NCBI GenBank assembly: GCA_963667575.2
Contig: CAXXHY010000003.1
Location: 1-64,000 of the forward strand
From: G963665495 sp963667575
GTDB taxonomy: Bacteria; Desulfobacterota; Desulfovibrionia; Desulfovibrionales; Desulfovibrionaceae
Length of the DNA stretch: 64,000 nucleotides
Direction: 5' to 3'
Positions within the stretch are counted from its first letter, which is position 1. Each line of letters opens with the position of its first letter. Below are positions 8,826 to 18,897 of this stretch, piece by piece. Under the pieces are notes generated by a model. It worked only from the letters and a program-made list of their open reading frames with translations. It searched no databases and had not been told where the DNA came from. The position numbers and the translations under genes were made by a program.

Positions 8826-9768
8826 TTAATTTTTAAAAGTTTTATCTTCGAACAGGCTGTCGAAATCCGGATGGCTGGCTATCTGGAAGGTCAGCGGATC
8901 GATGCTGTCCGTAATATTCTGGCCAATGGTCCAGTGAGGCTCGGAAACATCAGACGGCAAGGCCATGATATTGATAACATTCATGTATTTTCCATTACGT
9001 TCGGAACGAGTCCAGAACGTGTGTTTGTCTTTGCCGGCGAGTTCGCCTTTCATGCCTCTTCCAGGACCGGCGCCGAGCAGTACGTCGAAAACCGGATCGG
9101 TATTGGTAAGAAAGTTGAGTTCGTTTCTTCTTCCCCAGTTGCTGACACCCACGACAAGCTTTACGGAAGGCTTGAGGGACTTGGCAGAGCAGCTACGACC
9201 TCCTGGATCATGGCCGGGGAAGGATCGTCCTGACCAAAAGCCAGATAAGGGAATTGAATCACACCGATATCCGTACCTCCCACTGTGAAGGTGTCGGTCA
9301 CGGCATGTTCGCCCACAGTTTTAAAGCTTGAGGGGCATGGGCTTGTGAGCATGTCTGGAAAACCAGTCGTTTTCCTGCTCAGAAATATACACTCGGTTAT
9401 AGTCCAACATTTCGTACGAAGTCAGCAAGTCGTCGGCAAAAACAATGGACGGCTTGGGTCTGTCCGGATGCCGGGGAATGAATTCATCCGCGCCTGCGAT
9501 GAACAAGGTACGATCTGCAGTTGGTTCTGCCCGCAACATATCAAAGTAAGTGGCCCGCCGGGCCAGTCCGCCTAGGGTTTTTCCGCCTCAGGTCGGACAG
9601 GGGCTTGAAATGCCCCGTGGAACCCGCGCAGTAAACAATCCGTACAACTGGAGCCCCCGTTGGTGCCGCAGGTTCTGCGGTTTGGGTTTTCGCCACTGCA
9701 GTAGTGCAGCAGGCGAGCAAAAACACCATGGGAAGCCACAACAAATTCCGCAAGATGCGGTCAGTCAT
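8826..9768 (-). CDS. Lipoprotein, 5'-nucleotidase/UshA-like, candidate selenoprotein (frameshifted)
   Basis: About 310 residues after correction. The N-terminus has a signal peptide and lipobox (MVFLLACC), so it is probably an exported lipoprotein. Then comes IVYCAGSTGHFKP and a metallophosphoesterase-like body (FIAGADEFIP, GEHAVTDTFTVGGTDIGV, GVSNWGRRNELNFL). Indels lie at 9600-9603 (+1, G4), 9332-9335 (+1, G4) and near 9184-9190 (-1). Correcting the first gives KPCPT, then TGA at 9590-9588, then GGKTLGGLARRATYF. The TGA falls where relatives, as I remember the family, carry a cysteine, making CxxU. A hairpin sits 23 bases downstream. It lacks a full UshA two-domain architecture. Substrate unknown. 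Confidence 0.6.
9552..9564 (-). other. Candidate bacterial SECIS hairpin downstream of in-frame UGA
   Basis: On the minus strand, GGCCC-GGC-GGGCC forms a 5-bp stem with a three-base, G-containing loop. It starts 24 bases after the UGA at 9590-9588, within the spacing used by bacterial SECIS elements. A short hairpin like this can occur by chance in GC-rich coding sequence. Confidence 0.4.
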
Positions 9769-10037
9769 TAAGATACTCCTTTAATTCTTTTCCCGTGCGG
9801 AAAAAAGGAAGCCGCTTGGGATGTACATCTACTACAGTGCCGGTTTTGGGATTCCGGCCGTGATACCCTTCATAATGCTTGAGCTTAAAAACTCCCGAAA
9901 CCGCGAATTTCCACGCGGTCTCCATTGGCGAGAGAATCCTTGATTGAGTCGACAAACGTGTTCACTACGGTGGATGCAGTATCAACAGAAATATTTGTTT
10001 CTTCTGCAAGTCTGGCAATAAGTTCGCTTTTGTTCAT
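9761..10037 (-). CDS. HU/IHF family DNA-binding protein (frameshifted)
   Basis: A nucleoid protein of about 91 residues that bends DNA as a dimer. It starts MNKSELIARLAEETNIS at 10037, continues through VEIRGFGSF, and after removing one base from the A5 run at 9887-9891 reads FKLKHYEGYHGRNPKTG, which contains the diagnostic RNPKTG arm tip. The stop overlaps the start of the next gene (ATGACTGA), so translation is coupled. It could be an IHF subunit or HU; the sequence does not decide. Confidence 0.85.
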
Positions 10038-10092
10038 AGTCCAAAACTCCTGAACGCTTCAGTGGAAGAATGATTTACACCGTATAATTTTG

Positions 10093-10966
10093 TTATGTCT
10101 CCAGGTATGCCGAAAAAGTATAGTATTCGTCAAGGGTTATTCCGATTCGCTCGAACCGGGGTTTTTTTAGAATAGGCTCGTTTTCAATTTCTTCCATAAG
10201 TTGTTTGCGCAGTCTTTGAATTTTCAGGGCCAGAGCAAAAATATCTTGTCCTGCTTTGCACTTGGCATCAAGCTGCATCAGCGGGGTCTGCCTTCGCACT
10301 GCTTCGACCATGGTCTTGTCCTGGCGGATTCCCCCTAAAAAAGTCAACGTGATGCCCAGAAATTTTTCACACGCGGCATTCAGGCGTTGGAACGTACGTT
10401 GTTCTTCTTCCCGGTTTTCCGCCATGTTCACCACCACATGGAAATCAGACACGCCATGTTGTGATTGAAGCACCTTAATCAGGGCATAACTGTCCGTCAA
10501 TGAAGTAGGTTCCGGCGTGGACGATCATCAACCTGATTTTGGACATCATGGCAAAGGAAAGCACGGTGGGATTGATGCCGGCGCCCAGATCCATGAAGAG
10601 AAAATCGTAATCATCGAAAATGGGCTGCAGACGGTGCAGCAGGGCCATGCGCAGTTCCTCATCCATTTCGATGAGTTCCGGCACCCCGGAAGCCGGCAGG
10701 AAGAAAATCGAAGCCGCCTTTGGCCAGGGCAACGGTAACCTCCCTGGGATCCGCATCCGAGTCGAGAATATCCTGGAGATTCTTGTCCGGAGCTATGCCC
10801 AGGAGTACGTCCAGGTTGGCCAGACCCATGTCGCAGTCCATAAGCAGCAGGGGATGATTGCCTCTGTACAGGCTGTAGCCAAGGTTGAGGGCAATATTGG
10901 TCTTGCCGACTCCGCCCTTTGCCACTGAGTACGGATATGCTGAGCGTCTTGTTTTTTCTTCATCAT
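10093..10966 (-). CDS. FlhG/MinD-type P-loop ATPase (frameshifted)
   Basis: About 290 residues. A deviant Walker A (KGGVGKTNIALNLG), the LLMDCDMGLANLDVLLG segment and FMDLGAGI mark the MinD/ParA superfamily; the LPAGSGVPEL stretch is typical of FlhG/FleN, which sets flagellar number and placement. Three indels are located: near 10928-10933 before the P-loop, the AA at 10690-10691, and the GG at 10519-10520 (restoring VTPEPTSLTDSYALIK). Flagellar genes are not visible nearby, so the FlhG call rests on motif likeness. The neighbouring diguanylate cyclase fits a motility theme. Confidence 0.7.
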
Positions 10967-10978
10967 CAGCCCCAAAAG

Positions 10979-11867
10979 TTATATCTCACCTGAAAACAGG
11001 AATTGTTTTTCGTCGGAGCGAACCATCGCGTTTGTAAGTTCGCAATCCTCTTTTACCCGAAGGGATACGATGCGATTCTTGCCTTGCTCCTTGGCCTGGT
11101 ACAGGGCTTCATCCGCCAGACGGAAGAGGGCGTCGGGTGTGCAGCCTTGTGCTCCGCGCGTACTGGCTATTCCCACGGAAAAAGTGACGTAAAAATCGTC
11201 ATAGCCCACGCATTGCTGAGGGGGTTTTGCGAAAAGTCGTCAGCAAACGCTCTTCGATGACGGTCTTGGCTTTCAAAGGCCCCACAGCGGGAAGGACCAG
11301 CGCGAATTCCTCCCCTCCGATACGTGATGCAATGTCGTAGGTTCTTTTTTTGGTCGTGATGACCTGCGCCAGTTTTTTCAGAACAACGTCACCGCATGGA
11401 TGGCCGTAGGTGTCATTGACGTTTTTGAATCATCGAGGTCTATCAAGGCCAGGCTCAGATGTCTGTGCTCGCGGATACATCGGTTGAGCTCGAGTTCGAA
11501 CAGGCGCTCGAAAGCTCTGCGATTGTACAGGCCGCAGAGTGGATCATGTTCGCTTTGAAAAACAAGCTGATCCAGGCGGTCCTGCAGTTCCTGCAAAAAA
11601 GGGTAGACCGTACCTTCCACAGGAAAAGCGATCCAGCGTTCTATGGATGGGTGTCTGGCAATGCTTTGCCAGTCCTGAACGGACAACCCCTGGACCAGGC
11701 GGGGCAATGGCCACCAGTCCGGGAGGTGTTTCCTGGCCGGGGGCATTGAGGCTGAAGCCATTGCCATCCGCCTTGTACTCCAGAAGTAGTTTGCCAATCA
11801 GCTCGATTTCTTTTTCGAGCCCTTTGGTTTCAATTTCAGAGTTCTGGTTAGCCGTGTTTTTTGGCAT
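10979..11867 (-). CDS. Diguanylate cyclase, GGDEF domain (frameshifted)
   Basis: About 295 residues: an unrecognised N-terminal helical half, then a GGDEF domain from about residue 125. Recovered motifs are HDPLCGLYNRRAFE, DDFKNVNDTYGHPCGD and the catalytic RIGGEEF, so it should make c-di-GMP. Indels lie at 11729-11731 (+1), 11428-11429 (-1; a missing base in DDFKN) and 11220-11224 (+1, G5). No RxxD inhibitory site is seen five residues before GGEEF. Its start ATG at 11867 overlaps the prfB 3' end. Confidence 0.8.
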
Positions 11868-12967
11868 GGGGCGAACAATAGGTATTCGCGGATCAGGTTG
11901 TCGAGTTTGCCGTCCAGTACGGCTTCGACATCGCCTTCATCCGCATTGGTTCTATGATCCTTGACCAGTCTGTAGGGCTGCAAGGTGTACGTCCGGATCT
12001 GGCTGCCCCAGGCTATGGCGTCCTTGTCTGCATACTGCGCCTGTTTTTCCTGCTGGTTCTTCTGCAGCTGCTGCTCATATAGTCGGGCTTTCAGGATCTT
12101 AAGTGCAGTTTCCTTATTTCGCAACTGCGAACGTTCATTCTGACACTGGGGCCACAACCCCGGTGGGGATGTGGGTAACCCGAACGGCCGAGCTGGTGGT
12201 GTTGACGCTCTGCCCGCCGGGGCCGCTGGAGCGGAAAATATCGTAACGCAGGTCTTCTTCCTTGATGTCGATGTTGATTTCCTGTTCAAGGTCCCGGATA
12301 CACATCCACGGAGGCGAAAGACGTATGCCTCCGTCCGGAAGAGTCGAACGGGGAAATGCGGATCAGGCGGTGAATGCCTTTTTCGGCCTTGAGAAGCCCG
12401 TATGCGTTGGCGCCCTTGATCAGCAGGGAGACGCTTTTGATGCCGGCCTCGTCAGCGGGGAGCAGGTCCAGTATCTGGGATTTGAAGTCATGGCGTTCAG
12501 CCCAGCGACGGTACATACGCAGCAGCATTTCCGCCCAGTCCTGGGCTTCCGTGCCGCCGGCTCCGGGGTGAATTTCAAGAATTGCGGGGGCTTTGTCGCC
12601 TTCTGCCGAAAGCAACAGGCCCATTTCCGTATGGTTGAGCGTGGTGTTGAGAAAGTCGAGCTGGTCGGAGAGTGTCTGCAGCACTTCCTGAGTTTCTTCG
12701 GCCTGCGCGAACTCAAGCCATTCGTCCACGTCTTCCTTGGCCTTGCGGAGGGTTTCCCACTGGTGGATTTCGTCCTCCACAGCCCGTTTTTCCTGAAGCA
12801 GGGGAGTCATCTGTTCGGGCTGGCTCCACACTTCGGGTTTGGCAAGTTCGTTTTCTATTTCCTGCAGACGCGCCTTGTTTCCCTCGAGGTCAAAGACGCC
12901 TCCAAAGGGAAGTGAATTGTTGCAGGATGGGAGTACATTGCATTTTTAAATCAGAAAATTGCAGCAT
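11798..12967 (-). CDS. prfB: Peptide chain release factor 2, with programmed frameshift
   Basis: Releases peptides at UGA and UAA. It starts MLQFSDLKMQCTPILQQF at 12967 and meets the classic autoregulatory site: CTT TGA C at 12895-12889 with GGAGG (12903-12899) three bases upstream. Shifting +1 gives LDLEGNKARLQEIENELAKP and the rest of RF2. Further on are SSGPGGQSVNTT with the catalytic GGQ, and the C-terminus. Two more breaks (12293-12295 and 12148-12151, both +1) are sequencing-type errors. The C-terminal tail overlaps the next gene and its true end is uncertain. Confidence 0.92.
12889..12903 (-). promoter_or_regulatory. Programmed +1 ribosomal frameshift site of prfB
   Basis: The minus strand reads GGAGG CGT CTT TGA C. 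An internal Shine-Dalgarno, a slippery CUU and an in-frame UGA followed by C reproduce the RF2 autoregulation signal: low RF2 slows termination and favours the shift. Confidence 0.92.
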
Positions 12968-12993
12968 GATTAAAGCCTCTCGGCGTAATAGAG

Positions 12994-14553
12994 TTAATTT
13001 GTAGGATAACGGAAATAAGCGATAAAGCCCAGCGCCAGGACGATTAGGGCCAGGGCGGGTACCACAGCGGGGTAGATCCTGTGGAATATCGAATTCGAGG
13101 TGACCGGTCGCAGTTGTTGTTCTACAGTTTGAGCTCTGAAAAGATCGCTTGTTACAAGCAGTTTTCCATGCGGATCAATTACCGCGGATATTCCCGTGTT
13201 TGTTCCCCTGGCCAGGTAGCGTTGCTGCTCCACCGCCCGCAATGCCGACAGATGCAGATGTTGCATTGCTGCGGATGAGCGTCCGTACCAGGCGTCGTTG
13301 CTGATATTTATCAGAACATTGGCACCGTTTTTCCACGCGACTCTGTGCCAATTCTGGAAAAATCGCTTCATAACAGATCAGCACACCCAATGCAAGATTT
13401 CCGCATTGCAGCGGCGTTGCAATCCGGCCGGGTTTGAAATCACCAATACCTGCCACGAGTTTTTTAACAAAGGGCAGATATTCATTCAATGGAACATATT
13501 CGCCAAAAGGCACCAGGTGTTGCTTATCGTAAAATCCGGCGAGTTTGCCTTGCGGGTTGAGCAGGTAGGCGCGGTTGAAAAGTATGTAGCCCTTATCTGC
13601 AGTGGGTTGGAATGCCGGTGATCCAAAGAGCAGAAAGCTGTTCAAGCGGACCACAAGCGAGCGCACCTCTTCTGAATAGGTACTTTTTTTCTGAAAGAAA
13701 AAGGGCATGGAGGTTTCGGGCCAGATGATCAGTTCGGGCTGATGTTCGTCCACCGCATGTTCGCTGAGGTTCGAAAAACGTTCGACAGTGCCCTGTTGAA
13801 AGGCCGGGTCCCATTTGAGCGCCTGGTTGATGTTTGCCCTGAACCAGACAGACCGTATGCGGCTCGCCGACGTTTTCCAGGGCAGGAATTCCCCAGGCTC
13901 CCCATGCGAAAAGCGCTGCCAGCAGCACAACTCCGGACAGAACGGGTTTAATCCGGTTGGTCGCGGATACTATTCCCAGTGCGATCAGCGATGCGCATAA
14001 AACAAAGAACGCGGACAGGCCAAAGCTGCCGACAATGGAAAGTCCCTGAATGGCGAACGTCCAGGGAACAAAAGCCGCCGGCAGTTCGCACCAGGGAAAT
14101 CCGGTAAATATCCAGCCCCGCAGAAATTCGAGCACTCCCCCACAGGCAGCCGCAGAAAATGACGAGCAAAGGCCAGGGAAGTCTGCCTTTGGCGAACCGC
14201 ACGGCCAGGCTGAAGCATCCGGGGTAGAGTCCGAGATAGGCTCCGAGCAGCAAAGGGCAGGGAGCGGCGAGTATCCAGGGGATGCCGCCGAAATCATGCA
14301 CCGGGATGCTTACCCAGTAGACGCAGCTGGCGTAGGCCAACGCGCCTGCAAGATAGCCGGACTTGAATGCGCTGCGGGGAGTGTCTGCCTGCAGTCCCAA
14401 TACGCACAGGGCCAGAGGAAAGGCCAGCACCAGCAGGGGAATCTGAATCAGAGGGTTGGCAAAGCCGAACCAGGCGCCGATGACGCAGACGGCAATCCAC
14501 ATGAGACTGTTGTTCCCAAGAGGTCGGGTAATGCTTTTTCGCAATGATTGCAT
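12994..14553 (-). CDS. lnt: Apolipoprotein N-acyltransferase (frameshifted)
   Basis: A membrane enzyme that adds the third acyl chain to lipoproteins. About 518 residues: several N-terminal membrane helices, then a nitrilase-type periplasmic domain with the catalytic glutamate in WPETS, the lysine region DKQHLVPFGEY and the cysteine in LICYEAIFPE, and a last membrane helix (ALALIVLALGFIAYF). Indels: 14137-14141 (+1), 13833-13835 (+1, restoring LVQGNINQALKWDP) and 13328-13332 (+1). It lies 26 bases after corC and ahead of prfB. Confidence 0.92.
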
Positions 14554-14579
14554 GTCAGAGAAAGGTCAGAATATTTGTA

Positions 14580-15405
14580 TTACACGGTGGGTTTGGCAAG
14601 GGTTATTTTTATCCAGCGGATCTGTTTGGGCATCCGCTTCTTTGACAATGGCACGCTGCCCGGAAAGAGAAAATGATTCTCCCACAGAAGGTACGCGTCC
14701 GGCAAGTTCGCAAAGATAGCCGCCGATGGTTTCCACCTGGGGCGAATCCAGCGGCAGACCAATGGTCTCCTCGATTTCCTCCAGGGGCGTACGGCCGCTG
14801 ACCAGGACGTTATCCTCGTCAATCCACTGCACGTCTTCCGGACGCGGCGCATCGTATTCGTCTTCGATGTCGCCCACGATTTCTTCCAGCACGTCTTCGA
14901 ATGTGACAAGTCCGGACGTGCCTCCGTATTCATCCAGAGCAATGGCCATGTGGATTTTGCGGCTGCGGAACTCGTGAAGCAGTTCCAAGATGTTTTTTGT
15001 TTCTGGGATAAAGAAGGGTTCGCGCATGAATTCCGCGACGGTGGGGGGAACGGGGTGTTCTGTCATCAGGCTCTTGAGAAGATCCTTGGCGTGGACAACA
15101 CCCTGCATTCGGTCGCGGGTTTCCTTGTATATGGGTATTCGCGAATGACCGGACTGGATAATCTGGTCGGCAAGTGTATGGATATCGTCTTCAATTTCAG
15201 TACAGACAATATCTGTTCTGGGAATCATGATTTCCTGCACTCGCTTGCGACTCAACCGCAGGACATTGAGAAGCATGGAAAGCTCTTCGGCTTTTATTTC
15301 ACCGTCCTCGCATGCTTCCTTGATGGCTTCCTCAAGGGAATTGTCTTTCGAACCAAATATCTTGCTGAAAAAAGGCCAGATTCGACTGTCAGATCCGTCG
15401 TCCAA
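14580..15405 (-). CDS. corC: CorC/HlyC-type CBS domain protein
   Basis: About 275 residues, two CBS domains (around LRLSRKRVQEIMIPRTDI and the AKDLLKSL region) followed by a CorC_HlyC domain (ETIGGYLCELAGRVP). No membrane domain is present, so it is the soluble CorC type, linked with magnesium/cobalt efflux or envelope integrity. I place the start at TTG 15405 because AAGGAGGGG lies just upstream. A +1 in the G3 run at 14628-14630 alters the tail; removal gives EADAKQIRWIKITLAKPTV and a stop at 14580. The corC-lnt order is common in proteobacteria. Confidence 0.88.
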
Positions 15406-15533
15406 CGGTTCCCCTCCTTTGTTTAAAAAATGACGACGAGCAAGCGTCTGTTCATTTCGTTTCCTAACACTTGTCAATAAATATAGTCTTTGAATTGAAG
15501 AATCAACTGTTTCTCACAGAAAACATCACCCTT

Positions 15534-16586
15534 TCAGGTGCTCACTTTGGAGCGGAACATCTCCAGGTGGCGGCGCATGACCCACGAGGCCAGGAGTTCG
15601 ATGCCCTCACTGCTTATTTCCACCCATTCGAGCTGGGAAGATCCATCGTTTTTGGGCCTGCCCCAGCGGACAAACTGAAGGCCGAGTTCAATATTTCTGC
15701 TGGTGAAATCCTCATACAGGTTCTTCAGTTTAGCATGCAGCCAGAAGCGGCGCTTGCGTTGTACTTCCGGATCAAAAATATCAACCATGAGCAGGAAGGG
15801 CGCACCGATGACAAGATCCTCGGTCAGCATGGCCCGTGCTTCGCGTTGGAAACCGAGCCGGATGCCTCCGGCGGAAAGATTTTCTACAACTATCGGGTTG
15901 GAGCCCTTTTCCGGCGTATAGTACAGTAAAGGCATCCCCCATGTCTTGACGTTGGTTTGCTTTTCATTGGGCAGGCTCTTGGGCTGCCAGATGGCGCAGC
16001 CCATCAGGTATTCAGAGGGAGGCTTCACCCGTAAAAAAGCGCGTTTCTGCTGCAGTTCGACTAGGTCCGGAACCGAGATGAGCACATGAATGATTCCGTT
16101 GCTCAGGTTGCGAATGCCAAGGATGGAAGCTTCGAAACGGTAGAATATGGCTTTGTCTTTTTGACTGATCTTGAAATAAATTTCCGCGTTTCTGCTGATC
16201 CAGTGTCGTGTGGCCTTGATATTGGAAGAAACTTCCAGTGCGAGATTGTCTTTTTCGATGCTTTCCAGCGAACAATAGGTGGATTTGCGGGACGGACTGG
16301 AGGGCAGAAAACGCAGTTCGAATTTACTTCGGTCGTCCATGGCAAGCTGCAGCAGGGACAAGATACGCTTTTTACCGATGATCCAGTTGTCGGGGATATC
16401 TCTTGGGCGGATTTTCGCCAGCAGCAGATTGACGCCTTTGCCCAGAAAAAAAAGCACGAATACGGCAAAGATAACGGCGCCGGCATTGATCAGGGTTTCC
16501 TGATTGATGCCGACTCCCTGGAATCCTCCCTTTACCGTCTCAAGGTAGGATTGCTGCGCGACAAATCTGAGTTCCTGAAAGCTCAT
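15534..16586 (-). CDS. PilZ domain protein, c-di-GMP effector
   Basis: A 350-residue protein with one membrane helix (about residues 33-50, NAGAVIFAVFVLFFLGKG), a middle flagellar-brake-like domain and a PilZ domain. The RxxxR box is QKRAFLRVKPP and the D/NxSxxG box is ENLSAGGIRLGF, both needed to bind c-di-GMP. It is probably an inner-membrane effector of motility or surface behaviour. The nearby GGDEF gene (10979-11867) could feed it; a direct link is not shown. No frameshift. Confidence 0.82.
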   Translation of the reverse strand: MSFQELRFVAQQSYLETVKGGFQGVGINQETLINAGAVIFAVFVLFFLGKGVNLLLAKIRPRDIPDNWIIGKKRILSLLQLAMDDRSKFELRFLPSSPSRKSTYCSLESIEKDNLALEVSSNIKATRHWISRNAEIYFKISQKDKAIFYRFEASILGIRNLSNGIIHVLISVPDLVELQQKRAFLRVKPPSEYLMGCAIWQPKSLPNEKQTNVKTWGMPLLYYTPEKGSNPIVVENLSAGGIRLGFQREARAMLTEDLVIGAPFLLMVDIFDPEVQRKRRFWLHAKLKNLYEDFTSRNIELGLQFVRWGRPKNDGSSQLEWVEISSEGIELLASWVMRRHLEMFRSKVST

Positions 16587-16689
16587 AGCAGGCCTGGGTA
16601 GATGAAAAATTCTTACAGTTGCAAAGCCACGAACAACATTGGCCTCAAGTCAGCAAAAATCATACTAAAAGAATTTCCACCCCCCAAAT

Positions 16690-16706
16690 CTGTTGTAATA
16701 CAACAG
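16690..16706. repeat. 17-bp perfect palindrome in intergenic region
   Basis: CTGTTGTAATACAACAG is a perfect inverted repeat around one central base. It sits in the 361-base gap between mnmG and the PilZ gene, on the promoter side of the PilZ gene. It could be a dimeric repressor site. The rest of 16587-16947 shows no gene I can support. Confidence 0.45.
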
Positions 16707-16947
16707 GAGAATAAGTCAACCAATTGAAATCCAAGAGCCTTTGGAATGCGGATGAAAAAAGCGTACGCTGCAGTGGCGAATAGGGAAGCGGAAAAAAATG
16801 CCTTATGACCAGGAAACGAAAATCGCCATCGGGATTGTCATTTCAGAGAATGACAAACCAGAGTCGGATTTTCAGCTGAAGTCCAAAAAAACTGGAATAC
16901 CCGTGAATTAGATACGGAAAATGTGGAATGCCTGTAAACAGTGATTC

Positions 16948-18852
16948 TCAGCGCAATGCTCCAAGTTTTTTGAGCTGGATTTCTATGCAGGACAGGGATG
17001 CGGGCGTGACTCCGGAAATGCGGCTGGCCTGCCCCAGGGTCATGGGACGGATGTTGGAAAGTTTTTCTCGTATTTCGCGTGAAAGTCCGGGAATATCCGT
17101 GTAATCCATATCTGGAGGCAGCGGCTGTGATTCCATGCGTTCGAAACGGTGCACCAGTTCGTCCTGGCGTTTCAGGTAACCGGCATATTTGGTTGCGGTT
17201 TCCGCTTCCTGCAAGACATCCGCCGGAGCGCTTTCGATTTCAGGCCACAGCGGAGCCAAATCCATGATACGCAGTTCCGGTTGTCTCAGCAGTTCCGCGA
17301 GACTTACGGGTTTGCCCGGAACAGCGGCTCCCATGGACTGCAGGATCTCCCGTGTAGGGGCGTCCGGATTGATACGGCGGTTTTCAAGACCGCCCAGAAT
17401 TTGCGAAAGGGCCTGCTGTTTGTCCTGGAACATGTCCCACTGCGAATCGGATACGAGTCCGAGTTCCCGTCCGATGGGCGTCATACGCTGGTCCGCATTG
17501 TCTTCGCGCAGAAGCAGACGGTGTTCAGCACGGGAGGTGAACATCCGGTAGGGTTCTTCCGTGCCTTTGGTGGTCAGGTCGTCCACAAGCACTGCCATGT
17601 AGGCCTGATCCCGGCGGAGCAGGAATGGATCGCGTCCGCGGACGGCGCAAAAAGCGTTGCAGGCGGCCCACATGCCCTGGGCGGCTGCTTCTTCATAGCC
17701 GGAGGTGCCGTTGATCTGTCCGGCCAGGTACAGTCCGGGCAAGCATTTTGTCTCCAACGTGCCGGCCAACTGGGTTGGAAAGGCGAAATCGTATTCGATG
17801 GCATAGCCCGGGCGGATAATCTGCGCATTCTCCAGACCCGGCACTGTGGCCAGAAAAGCCTTTTGAATGTCCAGGGGAAGGCTCGTGGGAACCCCGTTGG
17901 GATAGACCTCCGGACTGTTAAGTCCTTCGGGTTCGACAAAAATCTGATGGCGTTCCTTTTCCGGAAAGCGGGCGACCTTGTCCTCGATGGACGGACAATA
18001 GCGGGCGCCCGTGCCCTTGATGATCCCTGTGAACATTGGAGAACGATCAAAACCCGTACGTATGATGGCATGGGTTTTTTCGTTCGTGTACGTCAGATAG
18101 CAGGGGCGTTGTTCGAGAACAGGTCCCGGTCCGCGAAAACTGAACCCAGGAGGCGGAAAGTCACCGGGCTGCGGCTCCATGGCTTCATAATCGATGGACT
18201 GGCTGAGCAGCCGCGGCGTGGTGCCGGTTTTCAGACGTCCGAGCTTCAGTCCGGCGTCTATCAGGCTTTGCGACAAACGGGCTGCGGGCGGATCTCCGAG
18301 GCGGCCTCCGGGGAAATGATTCAAGCCGATATGGATCAGGCCCTGCAGGAAGGTTCCCGTGGTCAGCAGAACCGTACGCGAACGGAATTGTTCCCCCAGC
18401 TGGGTTCCAACTCCTGCTGCGCGGCCGTTTTCCACCAGCACGTCCGTTGCGGAGTCCTGCCGGATCCAAAGATTCTCTTGAGCGAAAAGATCGCGCTGAA
18501 CCACCCGCAGGTAGGCTTCGCGATCGATTTGTGCCCTGGTGGACCGGACGGCCGGGCCTTTGCGGGTGTTCAGACGGCGAAACTGGATACCGGCTTCGTC
18601 CGCCCATACCCCCATCATCCCGCCCATGGCATCCAGCTCGCGGACAATGTGTCCCTTTGCCAGGCCACCGATGGCCGGGTTGCAGGACAAGTGTCCGATT
18701 CTGTCTATGTTGATGGTCAGCAGCAGGGTGGCAAGCCCGAGACGGGCTCCTGCCATAGCTGCCTCGCAACCGGCGTGACCGGCGCCCACCACGATCAGAT
18801 CGAAAATCTCCGGGGGAGAAGGCTTACGCATGACGTATCCAGAAGTGCTCAA
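16948..18852 (-). CDS. mnmG: tRNA uridine-5-carboxymethylaminomethyl synthase MnmG
   Basis: A 634-residue FAD enzyme that, with MnmE, modifies the wobble uridine of several tRNAs. The FAD motif VVGAGHAGCEAA, the SCNPAIGGLAKGH block, the FLQGLIHIG segment, GQINGTSGYEEAAAQG and TSRAEHRLLLREDNAD are all in place, and the C-terminal helical domain is complete. No frameshift. mnmE is not in the window. An alternative ATG at codon 8 (MRKPSPPEI) is possible. Confidence 0.95.
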   Translation of the reverse strand: MSTSGYVMRKPSPPEIFDLIVVGAGHAGCEAAMAGARLGLATLLLTINIDRIGHLSCNPAIGGLAKGHIVRELDAMGGMMGVWADEAGIQFRRLNTRKGPAVRSTRAQIDREAYLRVVQRDLFAQENLWIRQDSATDVLVENGRAAGVGTQLGEQFRSRTVLLTTGTFLQGLIHIGLNHFPGGRLGDPPAARLSQSLIDAGLKLGRLKTGTTPRLLSQSIDYEAMEPQPGDFPPPGFSFRGPGPVLEQRPCYLTYTNEKTHAIIRTGFDRSPMFTGIIKGTGARYCPSIEDKVARFPEKERHQIFVEPEGLNSPEVYPNGVPTSLPLDIQKAFLATVPGLENAQIIRPGYAIEYDFAFPTQLAGTLETKCLPGLYLAGQINGTSGYEEAAAQGMWAACNAFCAVRGRDPFLLRRDQAYMAVLVDDLTTKGTEEPYRMFTSRAEHRLLLREDNADQRMTPIGRELGLVSDSQWDMFQDKQQALSQILGGLENRRINPDAPTREILQSMGAAVPGKPVSLAELLRQPELRIMDLAPLWPEIESAPADVLQEAETATKYAGYLKRQDELVHRFERMESQPLPPDMDYTDIPGLSREIREKLSNIRPMTLGQASRISGVTPASLSCIEIQLKKLGALR

Positions 18853-18897
18853 ACAATTGAATAGTTGGAATCGGGTGAAAAAAACGTCCCTGAGGCG

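Noticed and set aside
3762..15405. Treating the broken aldolase, dapA, dapF, lnt and prfB as pseudogenes
   Set aside because: Both halves are well conserved, each break is one base in a short run, and several are essential genes.
17149..18864. A 571-codon open frame antisense to mnmG
   Set aside because: It is the mirror of a fully conserved mnmG; no motif or start signal.
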